Below the pieces are notes generated by a model, which was given only the letters and a program-made list of their open reading frames with translations, had not been told where the DNA came from and searched no databases. This document shows, one piece after another, positions 30,201-38,820 of a stretch of 64,000 nt of DNA. Source of the stretch: a virus; the IMG/VR virus record IMGVR_UViG_3300049489_001336, positions 124,001-188,000 of that record. One strand, 5' to 3'. A program made the translations under genes and the position numbers. Each line of letters begins with the position of its first letter. Position 1 is the stretch's first letter.

Positions 30201-30753
30201 CTTCGACGCACGTGAGTTTGTTTTTAAGCGAGCCCGCGAAGAAGCTACAAACGTTAAGACCAAAGAAGTAGGCTCTGCGTTAGCAGATCGAATCGGAGCC
30301 GACGCTTTCGCAAAGTATAATGAAAAAGGTATTGAAGGTCTTAAAGAATTTATCAATGGATCCGGTAAAGACCGTTTAGGAAAACTCAGTAAAGAAGAGA
30401 CTGCGCGTATCCTTTCGGGGGATATGTCAGAAACCGAACTAGAGCGAAGCGCTGTTGACAGTCTTAGTTCTAGAGCCGACGCGGTGGTTGCAGACGGTCT
30501 TACCCAACGAACAGACGCTGCAACCAATGAAGTAACAGATCAATTAATCTCCACTCTCTCCGAAGCCGCCAAACGCGACAATGAGCGTATGGAAAAGACT
30601 TATGGAGATTTCGATAAGTCCGTGGGTACTTTCGATAAAGCGTCGCATACTTTGTTACAGGCAGCAGAAGTGATGCGGGACGGAAAAATAACCGAAGGGT
30701 TGAACCGTGCAGCCCGTGAAGCATTTACTTGGGGTAACGAGGAGAACCGATGA
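27265..30753 (+). CDS. tape measure protein (putative)
   Basis: 1162 residues from ATG at 27265 (AGGG ribosome binding site). The longest protein of the operon, directly after the chaperone pair. A glycine-zipper-like hydrophobic stretch at about 140-172 (AGRYLGGILGSAAGPVGTV...LGDALLGG), Met-rich helices near 200-340, and long charged helices to the end. Tape measure proteins set tail length and pass through the tube at infection. The assignment is by position, length and helix content; no motif is specific. Confidence 0.7.
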   Translation: MPSFQDQQAIQQLLSGLNTMQMQAGLMPGGIPAVNQTNQVTPPRVMTPGEFSNNLLLNLNRTYSPVPLTPPMFGGVTPVPRNDFANSILPPNTMGGWGAARQQANAGANSWLTNAQTVAGLTGRTGFDAAAGLAGRAVAGRYLGGILGSAAGPVGTVAGAFLGDALLGGTVESMMTMPFQPWIQQRQRALQLQNSSLGFVNRGPDMSAAGMGLTLNASMDLERQLVRMSGNTQFKMDTQNAFTKQDMMKLTHLASQTGLLDNAQSVDQIARNMGKISRALHTFMKIVEEPDVQQAMQMMGNMRRLGMSIPETNVAAANARVFARMAGTSVQGVMQAGMQGAGIYQQYGMSAASGLNAGMAATGAAGLLGTILDPRTLNMLGGREGIAQNLVGASARMTQIDAILPALLKAGKDGLSVDQSALLDLARGKRDITGLVQESARRMTGFGPKGFVNEYSTRQSELKDELMNSFGGQGALLAPMALARSIMQEQGVDFRGALSLMYPDDEKMRRTLEVAYRSKDFWSGLKEQQRLEPLHRQGQVAERRRQTDSAARTKAFRKLGVGAANALLSITGDETGRQATVEDIAKDLRYAGNRVDAFFQENFGEDTDLEEIQAATGGGAVIRTVRSGLRSADQLRQVREAIATPQGAESMRRRVRRLQKEVIEPGIAQEEAEGRRRAHRLFGGPDAFIGNLSGEYLRDTVLRNEGWVTRAKHALAIGGTPSDEYVNARARNMMDSGALLEDARATRYDVARTRRVAEATGLKGDDFNKAMGTASAAFSGYTKSILGEFGEQSGKFDMEGAKYKVREALLKQGSLKASDVDRLMKNPDFMKEVIATGEFTRSEGEQKIIDKAISAGAEVSGNIEARTRKLLVGSADAHRKNVLKYLGVYGDSASTDEKKTLLGIFGETGKKGEIRQKLLVAKALAAQGKNEQADQLIQEVKNSGISEKELAAEMDYVDGAKSTIDDATMRDVGKKFSDHFDAREFVFKRAREEATNVKTKEVGSALADRIGADAFAKYNEKGIEGLKEFINGSGKDRLGKLSKEETARILSGDMSETELERSAVDSLSSRADAVVADGLTQRTDAATNEVTDQLISTLSEAAKRDNERMEKTYGDFDKSVGTFDKASHTLLQAAEVMRDGKITEGLNRAAREAFTWGNEENR

Positions 30754-30989
30754 AAACACAAATCCTATATCCCAATGCCATCGACTACATCCGGCTCATT
30801 AACAAAAACGCAGTAGATAATGCGCTAGGTGGACGTAGCGCGTTTGTGTTGTTGCCTTCTTTGTATCAGCGTGCATTTATTTTGACGCACGAAACAGGCG
30901 AATTGCCTCTTACGTCAGACTTTGTTGCACCGGATGAGACGACAACGACCGAGCGCAAAAACCAAGTCAACATTATCACAACAGCGTGA
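30750..30989 (+). CDS. small virion-operon protein, 79 residues
   Basis: ATGA overlap with the tape measure stop. MKTQILYPNAIDYIRLINKN then ALGGRSAFVLLPSLYQRAFIL and a polar end. No domain recognised. Short genes here often encode tail or baseplate parts. Confidence 0.65.
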   Translation: MKTQILYPNAIDYIRLINKNAVDNALGGRSAFVLLPSLYQRAFILTHETGELPLTSDFVAPDETTTTERKNQVNIITTA

Positions 30990-30995
30990 CCTGAC

Positions 30996-32153
30996 ATGGC
31001 GATACCCGGCATTATTACAGGGAATCCAGGACCGATATTTACGTCACGCATGGATGCTTTCGTCCCTGTGAATGACAGACGCGGTGTTTTTGCGGGGCAC
31101 CCCGGAGCTACGCCTAAGACTGCTATCAATCGCGGTCCTCGCGACGCAGAGCACAAAGAGTCTATGGCGCGTATTTTTATTGACGTACCTGAGGCGCGTC
31201 GGAATGAAATACTGCGTACTGTCTCAAAAGAGGCAGAGCCTCTAGCCAAAGTTCTTCTTACAGGAACGGGTACAGGCGGAGCGCTTGGTACCGGTTTCAT
31301 AGACTTCTTACTTACAAACGTTCAAGAGAATTTCACCGAGAAATTCCAAATCACAGACACGCTTACGGATAACTACGTAGTGTATTTCTCGGGGCGAGAG
31401 CCCACGATGTGCAGTTATTCTGGTGTATTGCTTAATACGTACCAGGATGATCAACGTGTTTGGATGTTGCGGCTTTACAGTGAGCTGCTTCGAGGTACAC
31501 GCCTTGCGACACGCAATATAATTGCGCGTATTCGCTATGACAGCTTGATTGTGTCGGGCTATTTAACTGATTTACGCTTAGGTCTTGAAGGCGCGACAGA
31601 TCACAACGCGTCACAGTTTAGTTTTAACTTAATTGCAAAACGTATCCAGATAGTCACGCCAACGGTATCGCAACCAACGATCTTAGCCACAGCGGTAACA
31701 ACTGACGGCGCGCTTGATAGCTCTGAAAACTTAGCGAGAACGCAGACGAGAGCGGGGGACGTGACTGCAGAAACGCCGCCCACTGCCAGAACAGCCCCCG
31801 CTGCTGAAGTCGTTGCGGCTACGAATGCAGCTACACGCGCGGCCCTACGCGCCAAAGGACTAAGTGATTCTCAAATTGTAGCAGTCATGGCGCGTTCTAT
31901 GGAGATTAGCGTCAGGCCTGAGGTAGACCCGCGAGAGCAACAAAACACACAAGCACAACAAGGGGCACAGCGGGTTTACGACCTCGTAAAGGGCACAGAC
32001 CCCTCAAAAACAAATCCTGATAATATTTCAAATGACGCTGCAGGTGGACGCACTAACATTCTGGGTTCTACAAATCCAGAGGCGCAACCCCTCGTAGCGC
32101 GCAACGCCAATCGTACCCGAGGGTCAAGGGCTTTTCACACTGCCACACTATAA
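30996..32153 (+). CDS. tail/baseplate structural protein (putative)
   Basis: 385 residues. The ordered part (about 110-225) has ENFTEKFQITDTLTDNYVVYFSGREP, LNTYQDDQRVWMLRLYSELLRGT and a beta-rich DSLIVSGYLTDLRLGLEG, which reads like the tube or hub domains of contractile and flexible tails. The last 150 residues are Ala/Thr/Gln-rich and probably flexible. Exact part unknown. Confidence 0.65.
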   Translation: MAIPGIITGNPGPIFTSRMDAFVPVNDRRGVFAGHPGATPKTAINRGPRDAEHKESMARIFIDVPEARRNEILRTVSKEAEPLAKVLLTGTGTGGALGTGFIDFLLTNVQENFTEKFQITDTLTDNYVVYFSGREPTMCSYSGVLLNTYQDDQRVWMLRLYSELLRGTRLATRNIIARIRYDSLIVSGYLTDLRLGLEGATDHNASQFSFNLIAKRIQIVTPTVSQPTILATAVTTDGALDSSENLARTQTRAGDVTAETPPTARTAPAAEVVAATNAATRAALRAKGLSDSQIVAVMARSMEISVRPEVDPREQQNTQAQQGAQRVYDLVKGTDPSKTNPDNISNDAAGGRTNILGSTNPEAQPLVARNANRTRGSRAFHTATL

Positions 32154-32187
32154 TTAGGCGTTCGCAGAACGAAAGGTACCTAGCTAC

Positions 32188-33609
32188 ATGCCCGCCAGCA
32201 TTGTTATTAACCAAACAGGCCAGCCGGCAGGAGTCGCAGGTACCGCACGCGATGACGGTGTAACAGGCCAGTTGGTGACATGTAGCAACGCTACGGTCGC
32301 TGCTACGTATTTGTGGACCCTTGTTGACGTGCCTATCCGTTCTGCGCTTTTGCGTGGCACCACAGGTACGAGCGCTACTTTTACGTTTACGCCCGACGTA
32401 AAAGGCACATATCTTGTGAGTCTGCGGGTGAATAACTCGCCCATTACGGCAGATAATGCGCAAAGTTTTATCGCTATTTTAAGCAGCGGAACTGACACCC
32501 GTGGCTGGCGATACCTAGCAGCGGGTGAGACCAAAGCAGATACCTTAGAATACCCTGGTCTTGGGTTTACTTCTAATGTGAATACTCGTGGCTGGGCAAC
32601 CAATGATGATTTGCAGCGAGAAGAAATAGAAGTAGCAGTTTCTCGGGTATACGGTGCGGTTAGCGTTTCCCCAGGAGCCGGGTCTTCTCCTTTAGTAAAA
32701 CTTAATTCACTAACAGGTCAACTAGACGCTACTTTAGTCGCAGCAGTAACAGCCATTTCTATTGCGTCGGCAAACGGTTTTGCGGGCTCCGTAAGTAACC
32801 CGACGACAACACCAGAGTTGACCCTTAGCACATCCATAACCGGTTTATTAAAAGGAAACGGCACGGCCATTAGCGCTGCTGTTTCCGGAACGGACTACCA
32901 AGCTGCCGGTAATTACATCACAGCATTGTCAGGAGACGCTACAGCGACAGGCCCTGGCAGTGCTGCAGTGAGTGCAGTCAAAGCCTCTGTCCTAAAGTCG
33001 GCAACCACAGAAATAGATATAGTATCAGCAACAGCCCCTGTAAATGGGCAGGTGCTTACTGCTACCAGTGGCACTGCCGCAACGTGGCAAACGCTTAACG
33101 CGATTACCGCTTTAACAGGAGATGTAACCGCTACAGGTCCTGGTAGCGCTGCAGCCAGTGCGGTCAAAGCGTCCGTACTTAAGTCTGCTACGACAGACGT
33201 TAACGTAAGCGCTGCTACTGCCCCTGTAAGCGGGCAAATTCTGACGGCCACAAGCAGCACGACTGCAACATGGCAAACGTCTATTTACGCAACTAAGTTT
33301 ACTGCGGGGACTGCGATAAGCAGCACCCCCACGACACTAGCCGCGTCTGATGCGTATAAATATCGAGAAGTAACAACGGTAGGCGCGCAGCTAATAAACA
33401 TATCAGGCACCGCAGGTCACGCAGCAGGGGACCGCATTCAGATTTACCACAACGGCACAAGTACCCTTACTTTTGCGGGTACCAACGGCATGACCGTCGA
33501 GAAACCTGCAGGCGCGGCATTAACTGCGTTTGATAGGTACTCGTGGATTGAGATTGTATTTTTATCCGCGACGCGTTGTTCGCTCGTAGGAAGGTTGACA
33601 CCGGCATGA
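32188..33609 (+). CDS. fibre-like protein with 62-residue tandem repeats
   Basis: 473 residues. N-terminal Ig/PKD-like region (ATYLWTLVDVP...GTYLVSLRVNN, about 39-85), then a Ser/Ala/Thr-rich shaft with two tandem copies of a 62-residue unit (32917-33102 and 33103-33288: ITAL[ST]GD[AV]TATGPGSAA...VLTATS-type), then a C-terminal domain with AGDRIQIYHNGTSTLTFAG. Stop overlaps the next start (ATGA). A tail fibre or decoration role is likely. Confidence 0.68.
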   Translation: MPASIVINQTGQPAGVAGTARDDGVTGQLVTCSNATVAATYLWTLVDVPIRSALLRGTTGTSATFTFTPDVKGTYLVSLRVNNSPITADNAQSFIAILSSGTDTRGWRYLAAGETKADTLEYPGLGFTSNVNTRGWATNDDLQREEIEVAVSRVYGAVSVSPGAGSSPLVKLNSLTGQLDATLVAAVTAISIASANGFAGSVSNPTTTPELTLSTSITGLLKGNGTAISAAVSGTDYQAAGNYITALSGDATATGPGSAAVSAVKASVLKSATTEIDIVSATAPVNGQVLTATSGTAATWQTLNAITALTGDVTATGPGSAAASAVKASVLKSATTDVNVSAATAPVSGQILTATSSTTATWQTSIYATKFTAGTAISSTPTTLAASDAYKYREVTTVGAQLINISGTAGHAAGDRIQIYHNGTSTLTFAGTNGMTVEKPAGAALTAFDRYSWIEIVFLSATRCSLVGRLTPA

Positions 33610-34277
33610 GCAGTACAGGAGCCATTGCGTCTAGTCACCCTCTTTACACTGTCGCCAACGCGTACTGGCACGGCAGTGATATTATCGATAACGGCGCAAT
33701 ACCTCCCAGGCTATCAAGCTGGACAGACCGGCTAGGAGGTTACGTAATTAACGCGGATGGCGGCACTGCCGCAGGGGTAGCCACATCGCCTTGGCGTTCC
33801 TTAGGCGGGGGATCTGGGTTAAATGAGGCGTTTGCGCGGTCCTCCGCGCTTGTTGACGGCTGCAAGAATCGCGGTGTGTTCTCGTTTGTGATGCGTACAT
33901 ACCCAACAACCACCAGTAACTGGTGGGGTATTTACCCCGACACGACAACTTCTCGGTTTTTGACGGCGCTCGATGCTACGAACAATCGGATTAACATACA
34001 ACGCGACACGACTACACTGCAATTCAGTACGACGATTGACGCTGCGGTGAAATATACGGTTGGTTACGTTTACGACGGCACTAATTCTATTGTGTATAAG
34101 AACGGGGCGCTAGTTGGTAGTCAGGCTGCTACCCAAAACATTAACACAGATGCAACACGCTGGGGGCGTCGTACGAGTAGCCCTTTAGATGGAGCCGTAA
34201 AACTGTGGATAGGTGTTGCGTTGACCGCCGCACAAATGGCGTACGAGCATACGCAATTAACCGCTGAATTCCCTTGA
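33606..34277 (+). CDS. lectin-like (LamG-type) fibre protein
   Basis: 223 residues from the ATG at 33606; an in-frame start at 33576 is less likely. The block FSFVMRTYPTTTSNWWGIYPD, INIQRDTTTLQFSTTID, YTVGYVYDGTNSIVYKNGALVG and GAVKLWIGVALTAAQMAYEH follows the jelly-roll order of LamG / concanavalin-like domains often found in phage fibres that touch cell-surface sugars. Co-translated with the preceding fibre. Confidence 0.7.
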   Translation: MSSTGAIASSHPLYTVANAYWHGSDIIDNGAIPPRLSSWTDRLGGYVINADGGTAAGVATSPWRSLGGGSGLNEAFARSSALVDGCKNRGVFSFVMRTYPTTTSNWWGIYPDTTTSRFLTALDATNNRINIQRDTTTLQFSTTIDAAVKYTVGYVYDGTNSIVYKNGALVGSQAATQNINTDATRWGRRTSSPLDGAVKLWIGVALTAAQMAYEHTQLTAEFP

Positions 34278-34304
34278 AATAAAATAACGAATGCAGAGAC
34301 CGCA

Positions 34305-34496
34305 ATGAATAAGTTAGAACAAACAGAGCTAACCATCCCCGCAGCATGGGCCAATATTGTTAGAGTCGTGCGTGCTTTCACAGCAGATGCACAGACGCAT
34401 GAGATTCTCCGTGACTCTCTCGCAGTAATCAAACAACGTGTCGAGCGTTGTAATGAACTTGAAAAAGCCGTCGAAAAGACGGAAGTGCAGGAATAA
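34305..34496 (+). CDS. small helical protein, 63 residues
   Basis: MNKLEQTELTIPAAWANIVR then a helix ILRDSLAVIKQRVERCNELEKAVEKTEVQE. Stop and the next ATG are adjacent. Coiled-coil propensity at the end; perhaps a fibre chaperone or oligomerisation factor, unproven. Confidence 0.6.
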   Translation: MNKLEQTELTIPAAWANIVRVVRAFTADAQTHEILRDSLAVIKQRVERCNELEKAVEKTEVQE

Positions 34497-35381
34497 ATGT
34501 CAACTTGGGGTCGAGGTTCTTGGGGTGTAGCGCAGTGGGGCGACCTTACGGGGATCTCGGCCTTAATGGTTGCGAGTACGTCCCCTCAGATTATTGAACG
34601 TTACCCGGTAGCTAACGAAACGGCAGTCGTTGAAAACCCTGTAATCACTTTAAAGTTTTTCTCTAAGTACGACATATTAGATCCTACCAAGACAATTGTG
34701 TGGATCAATAACGAGATTGTGTACGACGGGTCTGTAGGGTTTACCGCGGGCTATGCCGGCAGTACGCAAGACTTGTCTACCGTCTTTGTTTTACAGTTTA
34801 CCAAAATCAACGGTTTTTCTTTTGGTGAAAAAGTAACTGTACGGGCTTACATAGAAGACACAAATACTATTTCAGTTGATCAAACGTGGTCTTGGCAAAT
34901 ACGTAAAGACACATCGGTCTATGACGGTATTCGGCCTTTGGCAATTGAGACCGCAATACAGCAGCCACTGACTACTGCCTTAGAGCTCGAATTGTTCAGA
35001 CAGATTTTCCTGAACAACGCACTCCGCGTACAAACGCGCTCTACAGACGCTGCAGGCAATAAGGCAGCGCGGGTACTGTACCAGACAGCGTTTGCTACAG
35101 AGCTTTCGACGCTCCAAAATGCGTTTGCTTTGCGCGATGAAAACGCATTGGCGGTCACGGTCGCCGAACGGCAAAGCACACGTGTTTTAGACAACGTGTT
35201 GAGCAAATACAGAGACCGGATTCCTACCGCCATCTCGTCTATGCAGACGCTAGGAATCCTTCCTGAAGCCTACACTTCCGGCTTCCGGGATTATCTTGAT
35301 TCTGCGCTGTACGTCTACCGTGTAAGTTTAGTCGCAAATATGTTACTATACGCCAAAGCATACGAATTACAGCGGGTATGA
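34497..35381 (+). CDS. virion structural protein, 294 residues
   Basis: N-terminus MSTWGRGSWGVAQWGDLTG, then beta-rich stretches (VVENPVITLKFFSKYDILD, FGEKVTVRAYIEDTNTISVDQTWSWQIR) resembling an Ig-like fold, then a helical C-terminal half (LFRQIFLNNALRVQTR, DYLDSALYVYRVSLVANMLLYAK). No family recognised; position suggests tail or baseplate. Confidence 0.65.
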   Translation: MSTWGRGSWGVAQWGDLTGISALMVASTSPQIIERYPVANETAVVENPVITLKFFSKYDILDPTKTIVWINNEIVYDGSVGFTAGYAGSTQDLSTVFVLQFTKINGFSFGEKVTVRAYIEDTNTISVDQTWSWQIRKDTSVYDGIRPLAIETAIQQPLTTALELELFRQIFLNNALRVQTRSTDAAGNKAARVLYQTAFATELSTLQNAFALRDENALAVTVAERQSTRVLDNVLSKYRDRIPTAISSMQTLGILPEAYTSGFRDYLDSALYVYRVSLVANMLLYAKAYELQRV

Positions 35382-35382
35382 C

Positions 35383-38139
35383 ATGGCGAATGAGACGCGA
35401 GATCCTGATACAATCAACGTAAATCGCGCGTTTCAAACAGCGTGGATTGTTTACATCAACGGGCTCGAAGTCCCCGTGTCGTCGGTGTCCATCACAAGCG
35501 GTGTTTGGGAAATTCCCCAAGCAGAGATTGTAATGGTGCCTGACCCCACGATTTTACGCTTTGGCGCAGAAGATCGCGTCACCGTACAAGTTTTTTATTG
35601 TGATCAATGGATAAACCCGGCAAAGCCAGAGTTTAGGCTTTGTTTTGACGGCGAAATTGTGGCGTGGAATTACGTCAACGTAAATAAGAATCGTACGATT
35701 TCTTTTACGGCTATTGATTATATTCAGATATTTACGCAGATATTCTTTTTCTTCATGTCGAGTATTGATGACATGGCGGTTGGTGCAACAGGAGCTTTAT
35801 TAGGCGTAGACGCTAGCGGCGTAAAGCTCGCGGGCCTTGGTGCTTTGTTTCCTTACTCTCTATTTGCACAAGGACTCACACAACAAACACCAACGGCTGA
35901 AGACGGTAGCATCGCACTCATTAAGCGTCCCATTGAGTATGTCTACAACTTGGTAGACGGGATGACTTTGGCGAATATACCTAACCGCAGTCTTCCTGTA
36001 GCGAACTTTTTTGCACCTTGGGCACAGCGTACAAATTTCAATAAGCGTTTTTTGGCGTTACCTAAGCTAGAAGACAGTGATAAGCCGGGAATTTTCCCTA
36101 TCTTACGCGCTGTACAAGCCGACTTTGCAGTTTCTGCAGTCGCGCAACTTACGTCAAACATCGGTACCGCGGGTGCTGTGTATGACGTATTCAAAGAAGT
36201 ATTATCAACGCTGATGATGGAAATCGCGATGATTCCAACACCAGCAGCGGTGCAGAGCGATTACAAAACATTGGACATTATGGGACCGCCTCAGGCGGAT
36301 AGTCCTACTTTTCTAGGAAATTACTTTGTAAAGCCTCAATTTTTGTTTGGATTACCCCCCTCATGTAACGTGTTTTTTCCTTCGCAGATTAGCTATTTTG
36401 GATATCAAGAAAATTACGCGACGCAGCCGACAAGGCTTTACTTCAATGCTGAGAGTTGGCTTTCGTACTTGAATGTAAAAAACGCCAGTCCAGGGTTACA
36501 ACAAACGGTACGGGCTGCTCTTACCGTAGCGCACCCTGAAGAAGTACACCAAGCCCTTGTCGCGGCACTGGCAGATAAAAAGACGACACAAAATGGCAAG
36601 AACGTCTTAGCGTACCCTGACGAGTTCTTTAGAGGACCTGTCGTTGATAAAAGGTCCATGCCGCGTTGGTTTATGTTTCTAAGCAAAGCACAAGGCGGCT
36701 ACGATGCGGCGAATCTTAATGACGTACAGGAAGAACAATTAGCACGAGAAATCCTTCCGGGAGACTCCGAGCGTAATATTTATCGTAAGTACGCTGCTTA
36801 TGAATTTACCAAAGAAAAATATTCACGGCGTAACGGTGCCATCATGATGGCGTTCAACCCGTACCCTGTGCCTGGTTTTCCCTGTGCCGCATTCGACCGA
36901 CGTTCTTCTCAAGTAGACATTTTTGGGTACATTATGAATGTACGCCAGACCCTTTCTACGCGAGAAATGTCGACTACTGTTAGCTATTCTTATGGACGCA
37001 CTTTTCAAGAAGCTTTTGCGCTTCTTAGACGCCAGATTGATCTTGAGAATGCTGTTATCGAAAACAATAAGAGTACGGCGTCACAAGTAGACGACTCCCC
37101 TGCTGATTTATTAAATATGGAACGCATCGGAGCTATAGCAATTGCTCCTGCGGAACCCCTTGTTGAAGTCCGTGATGAAATACAGAACTTTGTACGTGCT
37201 GAGAACTTTTATAAGTCTCTTTTTTATCGTGTAAAAGCTCCCTCTGCAGACACCGTAACACAAAACCAATTACAAACAGAGTTAACACGCACACCCGATG
37301 CGGGTGTTGCGAATATAAGTGCGACGCCTATCAAGGCATACGCCTCTGACAGCTCTCAAGTAGCTAAAGATGTAGGTCAAAAAGACGCGTCTTTTCAGTA
37401 TTATAAAATCATAGATTTCGTCACGGACGAAGGTAAGAAAGAGGGCATCCAATTATCAGGGATTGACGCTACTACCCGTATACGTATTGTAAACATTTTA
37501 GATAAAATGCGAACAAAGTCTGCGTCTGAAGAAGAAGTAGACCTTGTCCGTAGAAGCCTAAATCGTCCTGAACTCGAACAACCTGTAGAAGTCACTTTTG
37601 ATTTGTCTGGGTCTACGGATACTTATTCAACGCGCATTGCTCAGATTAATCAAGCAGAAGAGTTTGTCCAAAATTTACAGACCACTACAAACCTTAGTGG
37701 AGATCGCCAAGTGGCGCCCACTACGGCAGCTCAAGGTTATTTCGAAAGCTATGAGGCTGCGATGCTTTACAACGCGCGGCCTATTTGTACCTTAGACGAG
37801 TATATTAAGTTTTTGGGTACGCATGCAGTCGTAGAAGGCAAAGTGGTTCCTGGAAGGGCTCTTACGACAGAAGACCCGCGAACCTTCCCCGCCGTTTACT
37901 ACAAGCGCATTCGCAAGTACCGTCCAGGCCCTCCTGCGGTTCTGCCAGAAGGCTTATCGCAGCTGACCAATGCAGGCGTCATTTCTTCACCTAATGGTGC
38001 AACAGCAACGTTAAGCGAAGCCCCTACGGCTACACTACAAGCATTACCTGCGGACTTCCCGCAAACGAGTCAAGACTGGGACAAGGTTTTGTTTGCTTAC
38101 CGCAGTAACGTTTTAGCAAAGCTTGCCCCTGGACGGTAA
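35383..38139 (+). CDS. large baseplate/tail hub-like protein (putative)
   Basis: 918 residues. The first 130 residues (AWIVYINGLEVPVSSVSITSG, AEIVMVPDPTIL, RVTVQVFYCD, CFDGEIVAWNYVNVNKNRTISFTAIDYI) look like the beta-barrel start of gpD/gp27-like hub proteins, in which a tube-like domain precedes a large insert. A hydrophobic stretch IFTQIFFFFMSSIDDMAVG follows. The rest is mixed with a Ser/Thr/Ala-rich tail. The hub role is an inference. Confidence 0.6.
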   Translation: MANETRDPDTINVNRAFQTAWIVYINGLEVPVSSVSITSGVWEIPQAEIVMVPDPTILRFGAEDRVTVQVFYCDQWINPAKPEFRLCFDGEIVAWNYVNVNKNRTISFTAIDYIQIFTQIFFFFMSSIDDMAVGATGALLGVDASGVKLAGLGALFPYSLFAQGLTQQTPTAEDGSIALIKRPIEYVYNLVDGMTLANIPNRSLPVANFFAPWAQRTNFNKRFLALPKLEDSDKPGIFPILRAVQADFAVSAVAQLTSNIGTAGAVYDVFKEVLSTLMMEIAMIPTPAAVQSDYKTLDIMGPPQADSPTFLGNYFVKPQFLFGLPPSCNVFFPSQISYFGYQENYATQPTRLYFNAESWLSYLNVKNASPGLQQTVRAALTVAHPEEVHQALVAALADKKTTQNGKNVLAYPDEFFRGPVVDKRSMPRWFMFLSKAQGGYDAANLNDVQEEQLAREILPGDSERNIYRKYAAYEFTKEKYSRRNGAIMMAFNPYPVPGFPCAAFDRRSSQVDIFGYIMNVRQTLSTREMSTTVSYSYGRTFQEAFALLRRQIDLENAVIENNKSTASQVDDSPADLLNMERIGAIAIAPAEPLVEVRDEIQNFVRAENFYKSLFYRVKAPSADTVTQNQLQTELTRTPDAGVANISATPIKAYASDSSQVAKDVGQKDASFQYYKIIDFVTDEGKKEGIQLSGIDATTRIRIVNILDKMRTKSASEEEVDLVRRSLNRPELEQPVEVTFDLSGSTDTYSTRIAQINQAEEFVQNLQTTTNLSGDRQVAPTTAAQGYFESYEAAMLYNARPICTLDEYIKFLGTHAVVEGKVVPGRALTTEDPRTFPAVYYKRIRKYRPGPPAVLPEGLSQLTNAGVISSPNGATATLSEAPTATLQALPADFPQTSQDWDKVLFAYRSNVLAKLAPGR

Positions 38140-38142
38140 TTT

Positions 38143-38820
38143 ATGGACAAAGACGTCGAGCTCTACAACCAATGGCGTAAAACACAATCTCCATTGGATA
38201 TGGAGAAGCTGCTTAAGCAGCTCGATCCTTTGATTCAATCAGAGGTAAATCGACGTGCGGGGTCGTTGTCACGTGCGTTGTTAGAAACACAAGCAAAGAC
38301 GCTGGCCGTTAAAGCCATCAAGGGTTTTAGTCCTGACAAAGGCGCGAAACTCTCTACACACGTGACAAATCAGCTGCAGAAGTTGAGCCGCGTTAATTAC
38401 GCCCATCAAAAAGCAGCGCGTATTCCTGAACATTCCGTGCTGCAGCACAAGACGTACACTTTTGCTCTGGAAGACTTTAAGACAGAGCACGGGCGAGATC
38501 CCTCAGCCGAAGAGCTGTCCGACACGCTGGGCTGGAGCCCTAAAAAGCTAGAACAATTTCAGACCCAGTTTAGGCCTGAATTGTTAGAGAGCAAAGATTC
38601 TCCCACAGATATGTTCGTGCCGTATTCGCACGATCCCCGTATCGACTATGCCTATCACAGCATGTCACCACGCCAGCAACAGATATTCGAGCACACGACC
38701 GGCTATTTAGGGCGTCCTGTTCTATCGAATACCAAGCTCATGCAGAAGCTCAATATTACGCAGGGTGTACTGAGCTACGAAAAGAACAAAATTAAGTCGT
38801 TGCTGGAGGGGCTGCAATGA
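38143..38820 (+). CDS. sigma-70-like factor
   Basis: 225 residues. Region 2-like helices with TLAVKAIKGFSPDKGAKLSTHVTNQLQKLSRVNY (about 52-86), then a region 3-like segment FKTEHGRDPSAEELSDTLGWSPKKLEQF, and a region 4-like end with MSPRQQQIFEHTTGYLG and a helix-turn-helix LMQKLNITQGVLSYEKNKIKSLL. Fits a phage-encoded alternative sigma used for late transcription. It is located inside the virion operon between hub-like and amidase genes. Target promoters unknown. Confidence 0.8.
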   Translation: MDKDVELYNQWRKTQSPLDMEKLLKQLDPLIQSEVNRRAGSLSRALLETQAKTLAVKAIKGFSPDKGAKLSTHVTNQLQKLSRVNYAHQKAARIPEHSVLQHKTYTFALEDFKTEHGRDPSAEELSDTLGWSPKKLEQFQTQFRPELLESKDSPTDMFVPYSHDPRIDYAYHSMSPRQQQIFEHTTGYLGRPVLSNTKLMQKLNITQGVLSYEKNKIKSLLEGLQ

